This document shows, piece by piece, positions 33,411 through 41,564 of a stretch of DNA of 64,000 bases. The notes beneath the pieces are model-generated. The model did no database searches, was not told where the DNA came from, and saw only the letters and a program-made list of their open reading frames with translations. The position numbers and the translations under genes were made by a program. The stretch is taken from NCBI GenBank assembly GCA_026126105.1, contig JAHCJV010000016.1:1-64000 (forward strand), given 5' to 3'. Position 1 is the first letter of the stretch. Each line of letters begins with the position of its first letter. This DNA is from Enhydrobacter sp. GTDB lineage: Bacteria; Pseudomonadota; Alphaproteobacteria; Reyranellales; Reyranellaceae.

Positions 33411-34044
33411 GGGCTTTCCTCTCGAGCGCGCGTGCCGCCAGCGACAGCGGGTAGCACATCGCGAAATAGATCGCGGCGACGATGGTGAAGATCGTGAACG
33501 GCTCGAAGGTCGAGTTGTTGACGATCTGACCCGCGCGCGCCAGCTCGACGAAGCCGATCACCGAGGCGAGCGAGGTGTTCTTCACGATCTGCACCATGAA
33601 GCCGACCGTCGGCGGGATGGCGATCTTCACCGCCTGCGGCAGGATCACCCAGGCATATTGCTGGAAGCGGTTGAGGCCGAGGCAGTCCGAAGCTTCCCAC
33701 TGGGTGCGCGGCACCGCCTCGATGCAGCCACGCCAGATCTCGCCGAGGAAGGCTGCGGCATAGAGCGTGAGCGAGAGGCCGGCCGCCACGATCGGCACCA
33801 GCTTGAAGCCCATGATGCCCAACCCGAAATACGACAGGAACAGTACAATGAGCAGCGGCGTGCCCTGGATGAGCTGGATATAGCCGCTGGCGAGGACACG
33901 CAGTACGCCGATCCTCGACACGCGCAGCAGCGCCACGGCGAGCCCGACCACCGAGCCGCCGACGAAGGCGATCAGCGACAGCAGCAGGGTCCATTGCGCG
34001 GCCTGCAGCAGGTAGATGAAATGGTTAGCGTTGAGCTGGATCAC
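33397..34044 (-). CDS. polar amino acid-type ABC transporter permease
   Basis: A 215-residue inner-membrane protein with about five helices and the family loop E-A-S-D-C-L-G-L-N-R-F-Q-Q-Y-A-W-V-I-L-P-Q-A. The start is GTG 34044 (M-I-Q-L-N-A-N-H-F). The N-terminal G-T-P-L-L-I-V motif is typical of the HisM/GlnP group. It pairs with the permease at 34055, 10 bp upstream, as a heterodimer. Confidence 0.9.
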   Translation of the reverse strand: MIQLNANHFIYLLQAAQWTLLLSLIAFVGGSVVGLAVALLRVSRIGVLRVLASGYIQLIQGTPLLIVLFLSYFGLGIMGFKLVPIVAAGLSLTLYAAAFLGEIWRGCIEAVPRTQWEASDCLGLNRFQQYAWVILPQAVKIAIPPTVGFMVQIVKNTSLASVIGFVELARAGQIVNNSTFEPFTIFTIVAAIYFAMCYPLSLAARALERKAHAGR

Positions 34045-34054
34045 GTCGACGTGC

Positions 34055-34738
34055 TCACAGGGCCGTGCCGAGCTTGCGCTTGCGCGCGAACAGCACCAGC
34101 CCGATCAGCCAGAAGGCGAAGCGGTAGAGCACCGACAGAGCGAGATAGACGACGGCCACGATGATGTAGACCTCGAAGCTCCGGTAGGTGTCGGACTGCA
34201 CGAGGTTGGCGGTGGCGGTCAGCTCCTCGGTCGAGATCTGCGACGTGATCGACGAGGCGAGCATCAGCAGCACGAACTGGCTGGACAGGGCGGGGTAGAC
34301 GCGCTCCATTGCCGGCAGCAGCACGACATGGACGATGGTCTGCAGGCGCGTGAGGCCGAGGCAGTCCGCCGCCTCGAGCTGGGTGCGTTGGATCGACTGG
34401 ATGCCGGCCCGCATGATCTCCGTCGTGTAGGCGCCCATGTTCACGACCAGCGCGATCACGGCCGAGACCTCGGCGGAGAGTTTCAGGCCCAGGCTCGACA
34501 GGCCGAAATAGACGATGAAGATCTGCACCAGCAGAGGCGTGTTGCGGATCAGCTCGACGTAGAACGCGACCGGAGCCCTGACCCAGCGGTTGCCATAGAC
34601 ACGCAGCAACGCGCATACCGTGCCGACCGCGAGCCCGAGCGCGATCGACACGACAGTGAGCTGGATCGTGAGCCAGGCGCCGGCGACGAAGTCCGGCCAC
34701 CTCTCGGCCAGGAACGCGAAATCGAACTTGTAGCTCAT
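34055..34738 (-). CDS. polar amino acid-type ABC transporter permease
   Basis: A 227-residue permease of the HisQ/GlnP group, with R-N-T-P-L-L-V-Q-I-F and the coupling loop E-A-A-D-C-L-G-L-T-R-L-Q. Its ATG 34738 is the very edge of the palindrome at 34738-34805, so the mRNA hairpin would end at the start codon and could mask initiation. It is paralogous to the permease at 33397. Confidence 0.9.
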   Translation of the reverse strand: MSYKFDFAFLAERWPDFVAGAWLTIQLTVVSIALGLAVGTVCALLRVYGNRWVRAPVAFYVELIRNTPLLVQIFIVYFGLSSLGLKLSAEVSAVIALVVNMGAYTTEIMRAGIQSIQRTQLEAADCLGLTRLQTIVHVVLLPAMERVYPALSSQFVLLMLASSITSQISTEELTATANLVQSDTYRSFEVYIIVAVVYLALSVLYRFAFWLIGLVLFARKRKLGTAL

Positions 34739-34805
34739 GCCGGGAGCGCGGGTCTCCAGACCCGCTCGGACTCATGAGCGGGTCTGGAGACCCGCGCTCC
34801 CGGCA
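34738..34805. repeat. 68-bp palindrome with 8-nt loop, REP-like family A, abutting a start codon
   Basis: Perfect 30-bp arms (34738-34767 and 34776-34805) around GGACTCAT. On the operon strand it lies between the binding-protein stop (34812) and the permease ATG (34738). Such intercistronic hairpins stabilise the upstream binding-protein mRNA and lower permease output in other ABC operons (malE-malF is the known example). It shares sequence blocks with the palindrome at 13664-13731. Confidence 0.92.
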
Positions 34806-34811
34806 AAGAGA

Positions 34812-35600
34812 TCACCCGCCGACCTTCAGCAGCTGGTCGACCGGGATGTCGACGCCATGCCACTTCTTGTAGATCTCGCCGAGCTTGCCGTTCTGCAGGT
34901 TGGTCTTCACCCAGCCGTCGACCCACGCCTTGAGCGCCGGCTCGTTCTTGCGCATGCCGATTGCGAGATAGTTGGTCTGCATCGTGATCTGCGACTCGGC
35001 GGTTCGAGCGGGATTCTTCTTGCTGATCGCCGGCAACAGCGAGCGCGCCGTGGCCAGAATGTCGACCTGGCCCGAGGCGAAGGCCAGTGCCATCGTGGCG
35101 TCGTCTTCGTAGCGCACCAGCTGCGCGCCCTTGGCCTCGCGCGTGAGGTCCGTGTCCTGAGTCGTGCCGCGCACGACGGCGACCTTCTTGCCGGCAAGGT
35201 CGGCGTAGCTGGACAGGGTCATTCCCTTCAGCGCGCCCACGACTGACGGATGGTCGGCATAGGGGATCGAGAAATCGATCACCTTGGCGCGGTCGGGCGT
35301 GATCGACAGGGTCGAGACCACGAGGTCGGCCTTGCCGGTCTGCAGGATCGGAATGCGGGTCGGTCCCGTGGTGACCACGATCTCGAGCTGGACGCCGAGA
35401 TCCTTGGCCAGCAGCGCTGCGGTGTCGATATCCGACCCGGCAGGCTGCATCTTGTCGTCGGTCATGCCGAAGGGCGGGATCGCCGTGTCGATGGCGATCC
35501 TGACCTTGCCGGCTTTCCGGATGTCGTCGAGCGTGTCGGCGTGCGCGATGGTGACGAGCGAGAGCAGGGCGATGAGGGCGCCCGCGAGCACTGTCTTCAT
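34812..35600 (-). CDS. ABC transporter substrate-binding protein, family 3 (amino acid type)
   Basis: A 262-residue periplasmic protein with a signal peptide (cut after A-H-A-D) and the SBP_bac_3 start I-R-K-A-G-K-V-R-I-A-I-D, then P-P-F-G-M-T and the ligand-binding R-V/D-like elements. It is 7 bp downstream of a paralogue of the same length (35608-36396); both share P-x-G-M-T-D, P-A-G-x-D-x-D, L-Q-T-G-K-A-D-L-V. A tandem duplication with divergence suggests two related ligands for one permease. Confidence 0.92.
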   Translation of the reverse strand: MKTVLAGALIALLSLVTIAHADTLDDIRKAGKVRIAIDTAIPPFGMTDDKMQPAGSDIDTAALLAKDLGVQLEIVVTTGPTRIPILQTGKADLVVSTLSITPDRAKVIDFSIPYADHPSVVGALKGMTLSSYADLAGKKVAVVRGTTQDTDLTREAKGAQLVRYEDDATMALAFASGQVDILATARSLLPAISKKNPARTAESQITMQTNYLAIGMRKNEPALKAWVDGWVKTNLQNGKLGEIYKKWHGVDIPVDQLLKVGG

Positions 35601-35607
35601 GGCGCGC

Positions 35608-36396
35608 CTACTGCTTGACGATCAGCTCGGGCAGGTCGGTGCCGAAGTACTTCTTGTTCAGCTCGTTCAGCTTGCCGTTCTTGATGTTCGCGAGAACCCA
35701 CTTGTTGACTTCCTCGACCAGCCGCTTCTCGTCCTTCTTGATGCCGATGCAGAGCTTGAAGTTGTCGAGCACGAACTTGACCTCGACCTGGCGGGCCGGG
35801 TTCTTCTTGTCGAGCTGAGGCACGAGCATCTCGGCGGTCGAGAAGATGTCGACCTGGCCGCTGAGGAAAGCCTGCGCTTCGGTGGCATCGTCCTCGTAGC
35901 GCACCAGCTTCATGCCCTTGGGGCCTTCCTTGGTGAGCTGGGTGTCGTGCGTGGTGCCGCGCACGGTGCCGACCGTCTTGCCGTCGAGGTCGGCCAGGCT
36001 CTTGACGTTGACCGACTTCGGCGCGGCGATCACGGTGCGCAGCACGGCATAGCCGAGCGAAAAGTCGATCACCTTGGCGCGCTCGGCGGTGTAGGACAGG
36101 CTCGAGATCACGAGATCGGCCTTGCCGGTCTGCAGCGAGGGAATGCGCGTGGCGCCGGTGGTCGGCACGTGCTCGAACTGCAGGCCCCAATCCTTGGCCA
36201 GCATCCTGGCGGCGTCGACGTCGAGACCTGCCGGCTGCATCTGGGCGTCCGTCATGCCGTAGGGCGGCACACCGAGATCGATGGCGATGCGGATCTTGCC
36301 CGATTTCTTGATGTCGTCGAGGGCGTCTGCATTGGCCACATGGCTCGCGCCCATCATCGCCGCGACGGCCAGGGCCGCCATCACAATTCTCTTCAT
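35608..36396 (-). CDS. ABC transporter substrate-binding protein, family 3, tandem paralogue
   Basis: A 262-residue paralogue of the previous gene, with signal peptide M-K-R-I-V-M-A-A-L-A-V-A-A-M-M-G and mature start D-A-L-D-D-I-K-K-S-G-K-I. ATG 36396 has a GGAGGAAACG site. It follows rpiB by 28 bp in the gntR-rpiB operon. Charged residues late in the protein (L-D-K-K-N-P-A-R) are shared with the paralogue, while the region between differs more, where the ligand pocket may have diverged. Confidence 0.92.
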   Translation of the reverse strand: MKRIVMAALAVAAMMGASHVANADALDDIKKSGKIRIAIDLGVPPYGMTDAQMQPAGLDVDAARMLAKDWGLQFEHVPTTGATRIPSLQTGKADLVISSLSYTAERAKVIDFSLGYAVLRTVIAAPKSVNVKSLADLDGKTVGTVRGTTHDTQLTKEGPKGMKLVRYEDDATEAQAFLSGQVDIFSTAEMLVPQLDKKNPARQVEVKFVLDNFKLCIGIKKDEKRLVEEVNKWVLANIKNGKLNELNKKYFGTDLPELIVKQ

Positions 36397-36424
36397 CGTT
36401 TCCTCCGGTAGCTTTCGTTGAACT

Positions 36425-36871
36425 CTAGCGGCCCGCATCCATGTCGGCGAGCTTGGCGACCCGGCGGCGGAATTCCTCCGCCGTCGAAAACTTGGCATCG
36501 AGGTAGGCGGCGATCAGGTCCTTGGCGAGCCAGGGGCCGACGATCTGCGCGCCGATGCACATGACATTGACGTCGTCGTGCTCGACGCACTGATGCGCCG
36601 AATGCACGTCGTGGCACACCGCGGCACGGATGCCCTTCATCTTGTTGGCGCCGATCGAAGCGCCGACCCCGGTGCCGCAGACCATGAGGCCGCGCTCGAC
36701 CTGGCCCGAGGTGATCGCCGCGGCCACCTTGCGCGCGACGTCGGGAAAGTCGACCGGGTCGGGATCGTACGAGCCGACATCGAGCACTTCGTGGCCCTTC
36801 TCGCGGAGGAAGGCGAGCAGTTCGGCCTTCATCGGAAAGCCGGCATGGTCGGAACCGACGACGATCTTCAT
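36425..36871 (-). CDS. rpiB: ribose-5-phosphate isomerase B family sugar-phosphate isomerase
   Basis: A 148-residue RpiB/LacA-B-type enzyme that interconverts an aldose and ketose phosphate. Key parts: G-S-D-H-A-G at residues 6-11, the catalytic-cysteine motif C65-G-T-G-V-G, and the H-D-D-V-N-V-M segment. ATG 36871 overlaps the gntR stop by 4 bp. In other bacteria RpiB-like enzymes next to GntR regulators isomerise tetrose phosphates or related sugars in polyol or acid-sugar catabolism; here the next genes encode an amino-acid-type importer, so the substrate is open. Confidence 0.9.
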   Translation of the reverse strand: MKIVVGSDHAGFPMKAELLAFLREKGHEVLDVGSYDPDPVDFPDVARKVAAAITSGQVERGLMVCGTGVGASIGANKMKGIRAAVCHDVHSAHQCVEHDDVNVMCIGAQIVGPWLAKDLIAAYLDAKFSTAEEFRRRVAKLADMDAGR

Positions 36872-37638
36872 GAGCGCTTCCTCTTGGCCTGGTGAAGATG
36901 AGGTTGGTAGGCGGAAATCAGGTTGCGGCGGCGCAGATCGTCGCCGATCGCGAAATGGTCGCGCAGGCCGCGCTCTGCCGCATCGGGATCGCGGTTCGCC
37001 AGCGACAGGAACACATGGCGATGGGCGTCGACGAGGCCCGAGGTGATGGCGGGCTCGCGGAACGTGTCGCGGCGCCGCTCGACATGACTGCGCATCAGGA
37101 GCGGCGAGATCGCCTCGTAGATCTTCATCAGCGAAGCGCTGCCGCTCGCCCGCACGATCGCGAGATGGAAGGCGTAGTCGGCTCCGCCACCGCGCTCGGG
37201 ATCGTCGAGTGACCCGACCAGCGTGTCGAGCGTGACGGCGATCGCCTGCAGGTCGCGCTCGCTGGCGCGCTCGCACGCGAGGCGGATCGCCTGGCATTCG
37301 ATTGCGATGCGCGCTTGCAGCACGTCATCCAGGATGTTGGGTTCCGGCGCCAGGCAGAGCGTCAGCGCCTGGCCCAGCACCGAGGCGTCGGCGCTGCGCA
37401 CGAACGCTCCTCTGCCGTGCTGGATGTCGAGAAGACCAAGCATGGCCAGCGACCGCAACGCCTCGCGCAGCACCGGCCGGCTGACGTCGAGTGCCGCCGC
37501 CAGCTCGCGCTCCGGCAGCAGGCGGTCTCCCGCCTCGAGTTCCCCACTGAGCAAGCGATCGCGGAAGAAAGTGAGCACGCGCGCCGCGCCGCTCTGCGTC
37601 TCCTCAGGGTCCGGCTTCTTAATGTCGATTGTGGTCAT
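36868..37638 (-). CDS. GntR-family transcriptional regulator, FCD type
   Basis: A 256-residue regulator. The winged-helix domain covers residues about 18-82 (G-D-R-L-L-P-E-R-E-L-A-A-x-L-D-V-S-R-P-V-L-R-E-A-L), and the FCD effector domain follows with the metal-type histidines H-L-A-I, H-V...A-H-R-H. It is the first gene of the operon and its own upstream region holds a perfect FCD-type operator at 37642-37654, so it is probably an autoregulator released by a carboxylate or sugar-acid ligand. Confidence 0.93.
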   Translation of the reverse strand: MTTIDIKKPDPEETQSGAARVLTFFRDRLLSGELEAGDRLLPERELAAALDVSRPVLREALRSLAMLGLLDIQHGRGAFVRSADASVLGQALTLCLAPEPNILDDVLQARIAIECQAIRLACERASERDLQAIAVTLDTLVGSLDDPERGGGADYAFHLAIVRASGSASLMKIYEAISPLLMRSHVERRRDTFREPAITSGLVDAHRHVFLSLANRDPDAAERGLRDHFAIGDDLRRRNLISAYQPHLHQAKRKRS

Positions 37639-37641
37639 GCC

Positions 37642-37654
37642 GTGGTCAGACCAC
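37642..37654 (-). promoter_or_regulatory. GntR/FadR-type operator
   Basis: GTGGTCAGACCAC is a perfect 13-bp palindrome and contains T-N-G-T-N3-A-C-N-A, the classic half-site arrangement of FadR/FCD regulators. It starts 4 bp before the gntR ATG, so binding there would block the promoter or initiation region of the gntR-rpiB-ABC operon. Confidence 0.85.
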
Positions 37655-37758
37655 TACAGGAAACCCTGAGGGCCGGCCAGCGCCCGGTTTCGAAATGCGA
37701 ACACTGCCGTCGGCCGCGCGGGATGGTACGCTGGGCTCCCCAGACAACGGAGAGACTG

Positions 37759-38772
37759 ATGTCGAACCATTTCACCGGGTTGAGCCTTGGCCCCCCGCTG
37801 GGCGATCAGCGACTCGACCTTTGCGACCTCTACGCGTTCCAGTCGCCGGGCGATCCGGCGCGGACGGCGATCATCCTCAACGCCAATCCATCCGCCGACG
37901 GCTTTCATCCGGACGCCATCTACCGGGTCAATATCGACACCGACGGCGATCTCCTGACCGACATCGCCTTCAGCTATGTCTTCTCGCCGGTGAAGGACGG
38001 CCGGCAGACCGCCAGTGCGTACCTGGCGAAAGGCGCCGAGTCGCGCTCGCCGGAACCCGTTGGCACCAGGATCGTCTCCGATGCCGAGGTCTCGTTCGGG
38101 TCGCGGCCAAACATCGTCAAGGCGGGCAACTACACCTTCTTCTGGGGCACGCGCAGCGACGCGTTCTTTTTCGATTTCGACGGCATCAAGAATCTGTTCG
38201 ATACGCGCGGCAAGCGGAACTTTACCGAGCCGCACCTCACGCTCGGCAAGTCGCCGTGGACCGGCGTCGATTCGAATACCGAGGCCAACGTCTTCTCGAC
38301 CGCGGTAGAGCTGCCGACCAGCGAGTTCGGCGGCAAGACCATCCGTGTCTGGGGCCGCTGCAGCCTCCGGCAGGACGGCAAGCTGATCCATGTCGACCGC
38401 GCCGGTCATCCGTCCGTCTCGAGCTTCTTCAACACCGACGACACCAAGGAGGAATACAACGCCGGCGAGCCGGTCAACGACCGCGAGCGCTGGCTGGAGA
38501 TGTTCATCCATCTGATGGGGCACACCGGCGACTATACGCGCGAGGAGGCGATCGCGGCGATCGATGCCCACGGCATCCTGCCGGACGTGCTGAGCTTCGA
38601 TCCGACGCGACCGGCACAATATCCCAACGGCCGGGTCTTCACCGACGACGTGATCAACTTCCGGCTGGCCTTCCTGACCAAAGGCGCCTGCCCGCCCGAC
38701 GGGTTGAGCCCGCACACCGACACGCTCGAAGTTTTTCCCTACCTTGGGCCGCCGCACGAGAAGATGGGGTAG
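37759..38772 (+). CDS. DUF4331 family protein
   Basis: A 337-residue protein of a family with no assigned reaction. It opens F-T-G-L-S-L-G-P-P-L-G-D-Q-R-L-D-L-C-D-L-Y-A-F, close to the D-x-x-D-L-Y-A-F signature, and has N-I-D-T-D-G-D (an acidic calcium-like loop) near residue 60. There is no signal peptide. ACGGAGAGA precedes ATG 37759. It is divergent from gntR and convergent with the poxB-like gene, 10 bp apart. Function unknown. Confidence 0.8.
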   Translation: MSNHFTGLSLGPPLGDQRLDLCDLYAFQSPGDPARTAIILNANPSADGFHPDAIYRVNIDTDGDLLTDIAFSYVFSPVKDGRQTASAYLAKGAESRSPEPVGTRIVSDAEVSFGSRPNIVKAGNYTFFWGTRSDAFFFDFDGIKNLFDTRGKRNFTEPHLTLGKSPWTGVDSNTEANVFSTAVELPTSEFGGKTIRVWGRCSLRQDGKLIHVDRAGHPSVSSFFNTDDTKEEYNAGEPVNDRERWLEMFIHLMGHTGDYTREEAIAAIDAHGILPDVLSFDPTRPAQYPNGRVFTDDVINFRLAFLTKGACPPDGLSPHTDTLEVFPYLGPPHEKMG

Positions 38773-38782
38773 GTGGGGAAGG

Positions 38783-40507
38783 TCACAGGCGCAGATTGGT
38801 GCGGGCGAGGTCGACGAGCTGGGTGGCGCGGCCGTCCATCACGGCCCTGAGGGCGAACAGGCCGAAGTGATAAGCTTGGTCGAAGGTAGTCTTCGGTGGC
38901 ATCGAGAGTTCCTGGCGCGCGCTGACCACGTCGAGTAGTGCCGGTCCCTTGTGCGCCAGCACCTCGCGTAGTGCGCTCTCGAGTTTACCCGGTGCGTCGA
39001 CGCGGATGCCCTTGACGCCCATGGCCTCGGCCATGGCGGCAAAGTTCGGGTTCCTGAGTTCGACGGCGGTGTCGAGGAAGCCGCTCGCCTTCATCTCCAT
39101 CTCGACGAATCCGAGCGTGCCGTTGTTCAGCACGATCACCTTCACCGGCAGGCCGAGCTGGGTAAGGCTGATGAAGTCGCCCATCATCATCGAGAAGCCG
39201 CCGTCGCCCGACATCGAGATCACCTGCCGGCCCGGACAGGTCGCTTGGGCGCCGATCGCCTGCAGCATGGCGTTGGCCATCGAGCCGTGGTTGAACGAGC
39301 CGATCAGCCGGCGCCTGCCGTTCATCCTGATGTAGCGCGCCGCCCACACGGTGGGCGTGCCGACGTCGCAGGTGACGATCGCGTCGTCGTCGGCAATTTC
39401 GCTCACCAGGCGGGAAAGATATTGCGGATGGATCTTGCCGTCGCCGCCCGGCCCGCCTTCGGCGAGCTTGTCGAGATCGGCGCGCGTTTCCTCATAGTGT
39501 TTCAGGGCCGAATCGAGGAAGGTGCGGCTGGTCTTGGCCTTCAATCTCGGCAGCAGCGCGGCGAGCGTGGCGCCGACGTCGCCGACGACGCCGAGATCGA
39601 GCCGGCAGCGGTTGCCCAGGCTCTCGGCGCGCAGGTCGATCTGCGCGACCTTGGCGGTCTCCGGATAGAACTGCCGGTAGGGGAAGTCGGTGCCGAGAAG
39701 CAGCAGCGTATCGCATTCCTTCATCGCGGCGTAGCCGGAGGCGAAGCCGATCAGGCCGGTCATGCCGACGTCGAAGGGATTGTCGTGCTCGACGTGCTCC
39801 TTGCCGCGCAGCGAATGGACGATCGGCGCGGCGAGCGTGCGCGCGAGATCGATCACCTGAGCGTGGGCGCCGGCACAGCCTGCGCCGCACATCAGCGTGA
39901 TCTTCTGTCCGGCATTGAGCAGGTTCGCCAGGGCATCGAGCTCAGCGTCGCCGGGCCGAACGACTGGAGACGCAGGCGCGAGCCAGGTGGCGACCGCGGC
40001 GTCCGTCGTCTCCAACGCGATGTCGCCGGGAATGACGACCACGGCAACGCCGCGCCGGGCGACGGCGATGCGGATCGCCTTGTCGAGGATGCGCGGCAGG
40101 TGGTCGATGTTGGAAACCAGCTCGACATAGTGCGCGCATTCGTCGAAGAGGTGCTCCGGATGCGTGGCCTGGAAGTATTCGCTGCCGATCTCGGTGCTCG
40201 GGATGTGGGCGGCGATGGCCAGCACCGGGACGCGGCTGCGCTGGCAATCGAACAGGCCGTTGATCAGGTGCAGGTTGCCCGGGCCGCAGCTGCCGGCGCA
40301 GACGGCGAGCTTACCGGTCAGATGCGCTTCGGCACCGGCCGCGAAGGCGCCCGCCTCCTCGTGCCGCATGTGGATCCAGTCGATCTCTTTTGTCCGGCGC
40401 AGCGAATCGGTGAGCCCATTCAGCGAATCGCCGGCGACACCAAAGATGCGCCGTACACCAGCCGCCTTCAGGGTATCGACGATGAGATCGGCGCCGGTAC
40501 GTGCCAT
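38783..40507 (-). CDS. thiamine diphosphate-dependent oxidase, PoxB-like
   Basis: A 574-residue enzyme, the length of E. coli PoxB. The catalytic Glu is in R-H-E-E-A-G-A-F-A-A (Glu50/51), and the cofactor motif G-D-G-G-F-S-M-M-M-G-D-F ends with L-N-N. A central FAD/DHS-like domain (L-L-L-L-G-T-D-F-P-Y) is present. It is probably pyruvate:quinone oxidoreductase, making acetate and CO2, although the C-terminal lipid-binding helix of PoxB is hard to recognise. Start ATG 40507, with GGAG 9-10 nt before it. It is last in the operon starting at 43629. Confidence 0.88.
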   Translation of the reverse strand: MARTGADLIVDTLKAAGVRRIFGVAGDSLNGLTDSLRRTKEIDWIHMRHEEAGAFAAGAEAHLTGKLAVCAGSCGPGNLHLINGLFDCQRSRVPVLAIAAHIPSTEIGSEYFQATHPEHLFDECAHYVELVSNIDHLPRILDKAIRIAVARRGVAVVVIPGDIALETTDAAVATWLAPASPVVRPGDAELDALANLLNAGQKITLMCGAGCAGAHAQVIDLARTLAAPIVHSLRGKEHVEHDNPFDVGMTGLIGFASGYAAMKECDTLLLLGTDFPYRQFYPETAKVAQIDLRAESLGNRCRLDLGVVGDVGATLAALLPRLKAKTSRTFLDSALKHYEETRADLDKLAEGGPGGDGKIHPQYLSRLVSEIADDDAIVTCDVGTPTVWAARYIRMNGRRRLIGSFNHGSMANAMLQAIGAQATCPGRQVISMSGDGGFSMMMGDFISLTQLGLPVKVIVLNNGTLGFVEMEMKASGFLDTAVELRNPNFAAMAEAMGVKGIRVDAPGKLESALREVLAHKGPALLDVVSARQELSMPPKTTFDQAYHFGLFALRAVMDGRATQLVDLARTNLRL

Positions 40508-40535
40508 GTCGAACGACTCCGCGTTGCAGTAAGGA

Positions 40536-41564
40536 TTAGCTGCGCCCCGTCTCGAACCCGGACAGGAACTGCACGAGGTTCTTCCCCAGGTCGTCGCTGA
40601 GGTAGCCGCCTTCCTGGACCAGCAAGGTCGGCAGGCCGAGAGAGGCGATCTTGCCGGCCATCGCATGGAAGCCTGCGCCGGTGACCTTCAGGCCCTGCAG
40701 CGGGTCGCTTTCGCTGGCATCGAGCCCCAGCGCGATGACCAGCGCGGTCGGCGAGAAGGCCTTGATGCGGGCGAGTGCCGTGTCACCGGCGGCGAGCCAT
40801 GGGGCATCACCCGACCCGATCGGCAGGGGCAGGTTGAGGTTGAAGCCTTCGCCCTTGCCCGCGCCTGTTTCGTGCGCATGCCCCCAGAAGTAGGGGTAGT
40901 AGTTCGAGGGGTCGGCATGGATCGAGACGGTCAGCACGTCAGCCCGTTCGAAGAAGATACCTTGCGTGCCGTTGCCGTGATGCACGTCGACATCGAGGAT
41001 CGCCACGCGATCGTGCTTGCCGCGCAGGCGCTGCGCGGCGATTGCGGTGTTGTTCAGGAAGCAGAAGCCGCCGGCCATGTCGGCGTAGGCGTGATGTCCG
41101 GGCGGCCGGCAGAGCGCGTAGGCGTCACGCGCGCCCCCCAGCACGAGATCGGCAGCGGTGGTCGCCACTTCGGTCGCCGCGAGGGCGGCGTCCCAGGTGC
41201 CTGGCCCGATCGGGCAGGCGAGGTCCACCTGATGCCAGCCGGCACGGCCGGCCAGCGCCTCGGGATAGGTTGCCGGATAGCGCGCCGGATGGACGTTGGG
41301 CACGACCTCCGCCGACGCGTTGGGCAGCGTCGACCACTCCTGCGCGATGGTTCGCAGGAAGTCGAGGTATTCTGGCGTGTGGACCGACGCGGCCGGTGCC
41401 ACGCCGTATGAGCGCGGCGCGATCACCTCGTGCTCTGCGCCCTTCGCCGCTGCGAGCAGGCGGGTGGCCCGCTCGGGCTGCTCGGCGCTACGCTGCTTCA
41501 CGCCGCGGACGACGAAGGTCTGCGGATCGTGCGCGGCGTGCTTGTCGGAGTAGACGATCTTCAA
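40536..41564 (-). CDS. histone deacetylase-family acetylpolyamine amidohydrolase-like protein
   Basis: A 342-residue arginase/deacetylase-fold enzyme, the length of acetylpolyamine amidohydrolase AphA. R-P-P-G-H157-H158-A-Y is the active-site histidine pair, D-V-D193-V-H195-H-G-N-G-T the zinc ligands, and G-L-D-A-S-E-S-D-P-L the third-ligand loop. The overlap ATGA (41561) couples it to the dienelactone-hydrolase-like gene. It may remove acetyl groups from polyamines or another small amine; acetate would then meet the acetate-producing or CoA-transferring neighbours. Confidence 0.9.
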   Translation of the reverse strand: MKIVYSDKHAAHDPQTFVVRGVKQRSAEQPERATRLLAAAKGAEHEVIAPRSYGVAPAASVHTPEYLDFLRTIAQEWSTLPNASAEVVPNVHPARYPATYPEALAGRAGWHQVDLACPIGPGTWDAALAATEVATTAADLVLGGARDAYALCRPPGHHAYADMAGGFCFLNNTAIAAQRLRGKHDRVAILDVDVHHGNGTQGIFFERADVLTVSIHADPSNYYPYFWGHAHETGAGKGEGFNLNLPLPIGSGDAPWLAAGDTALARIKAFSPTALVIALGLDASESDPLQGLKVTGAGFHAMAGKIASLGLPTLLVQEGGYLSDDLGKNLVQFLSGFETGRS

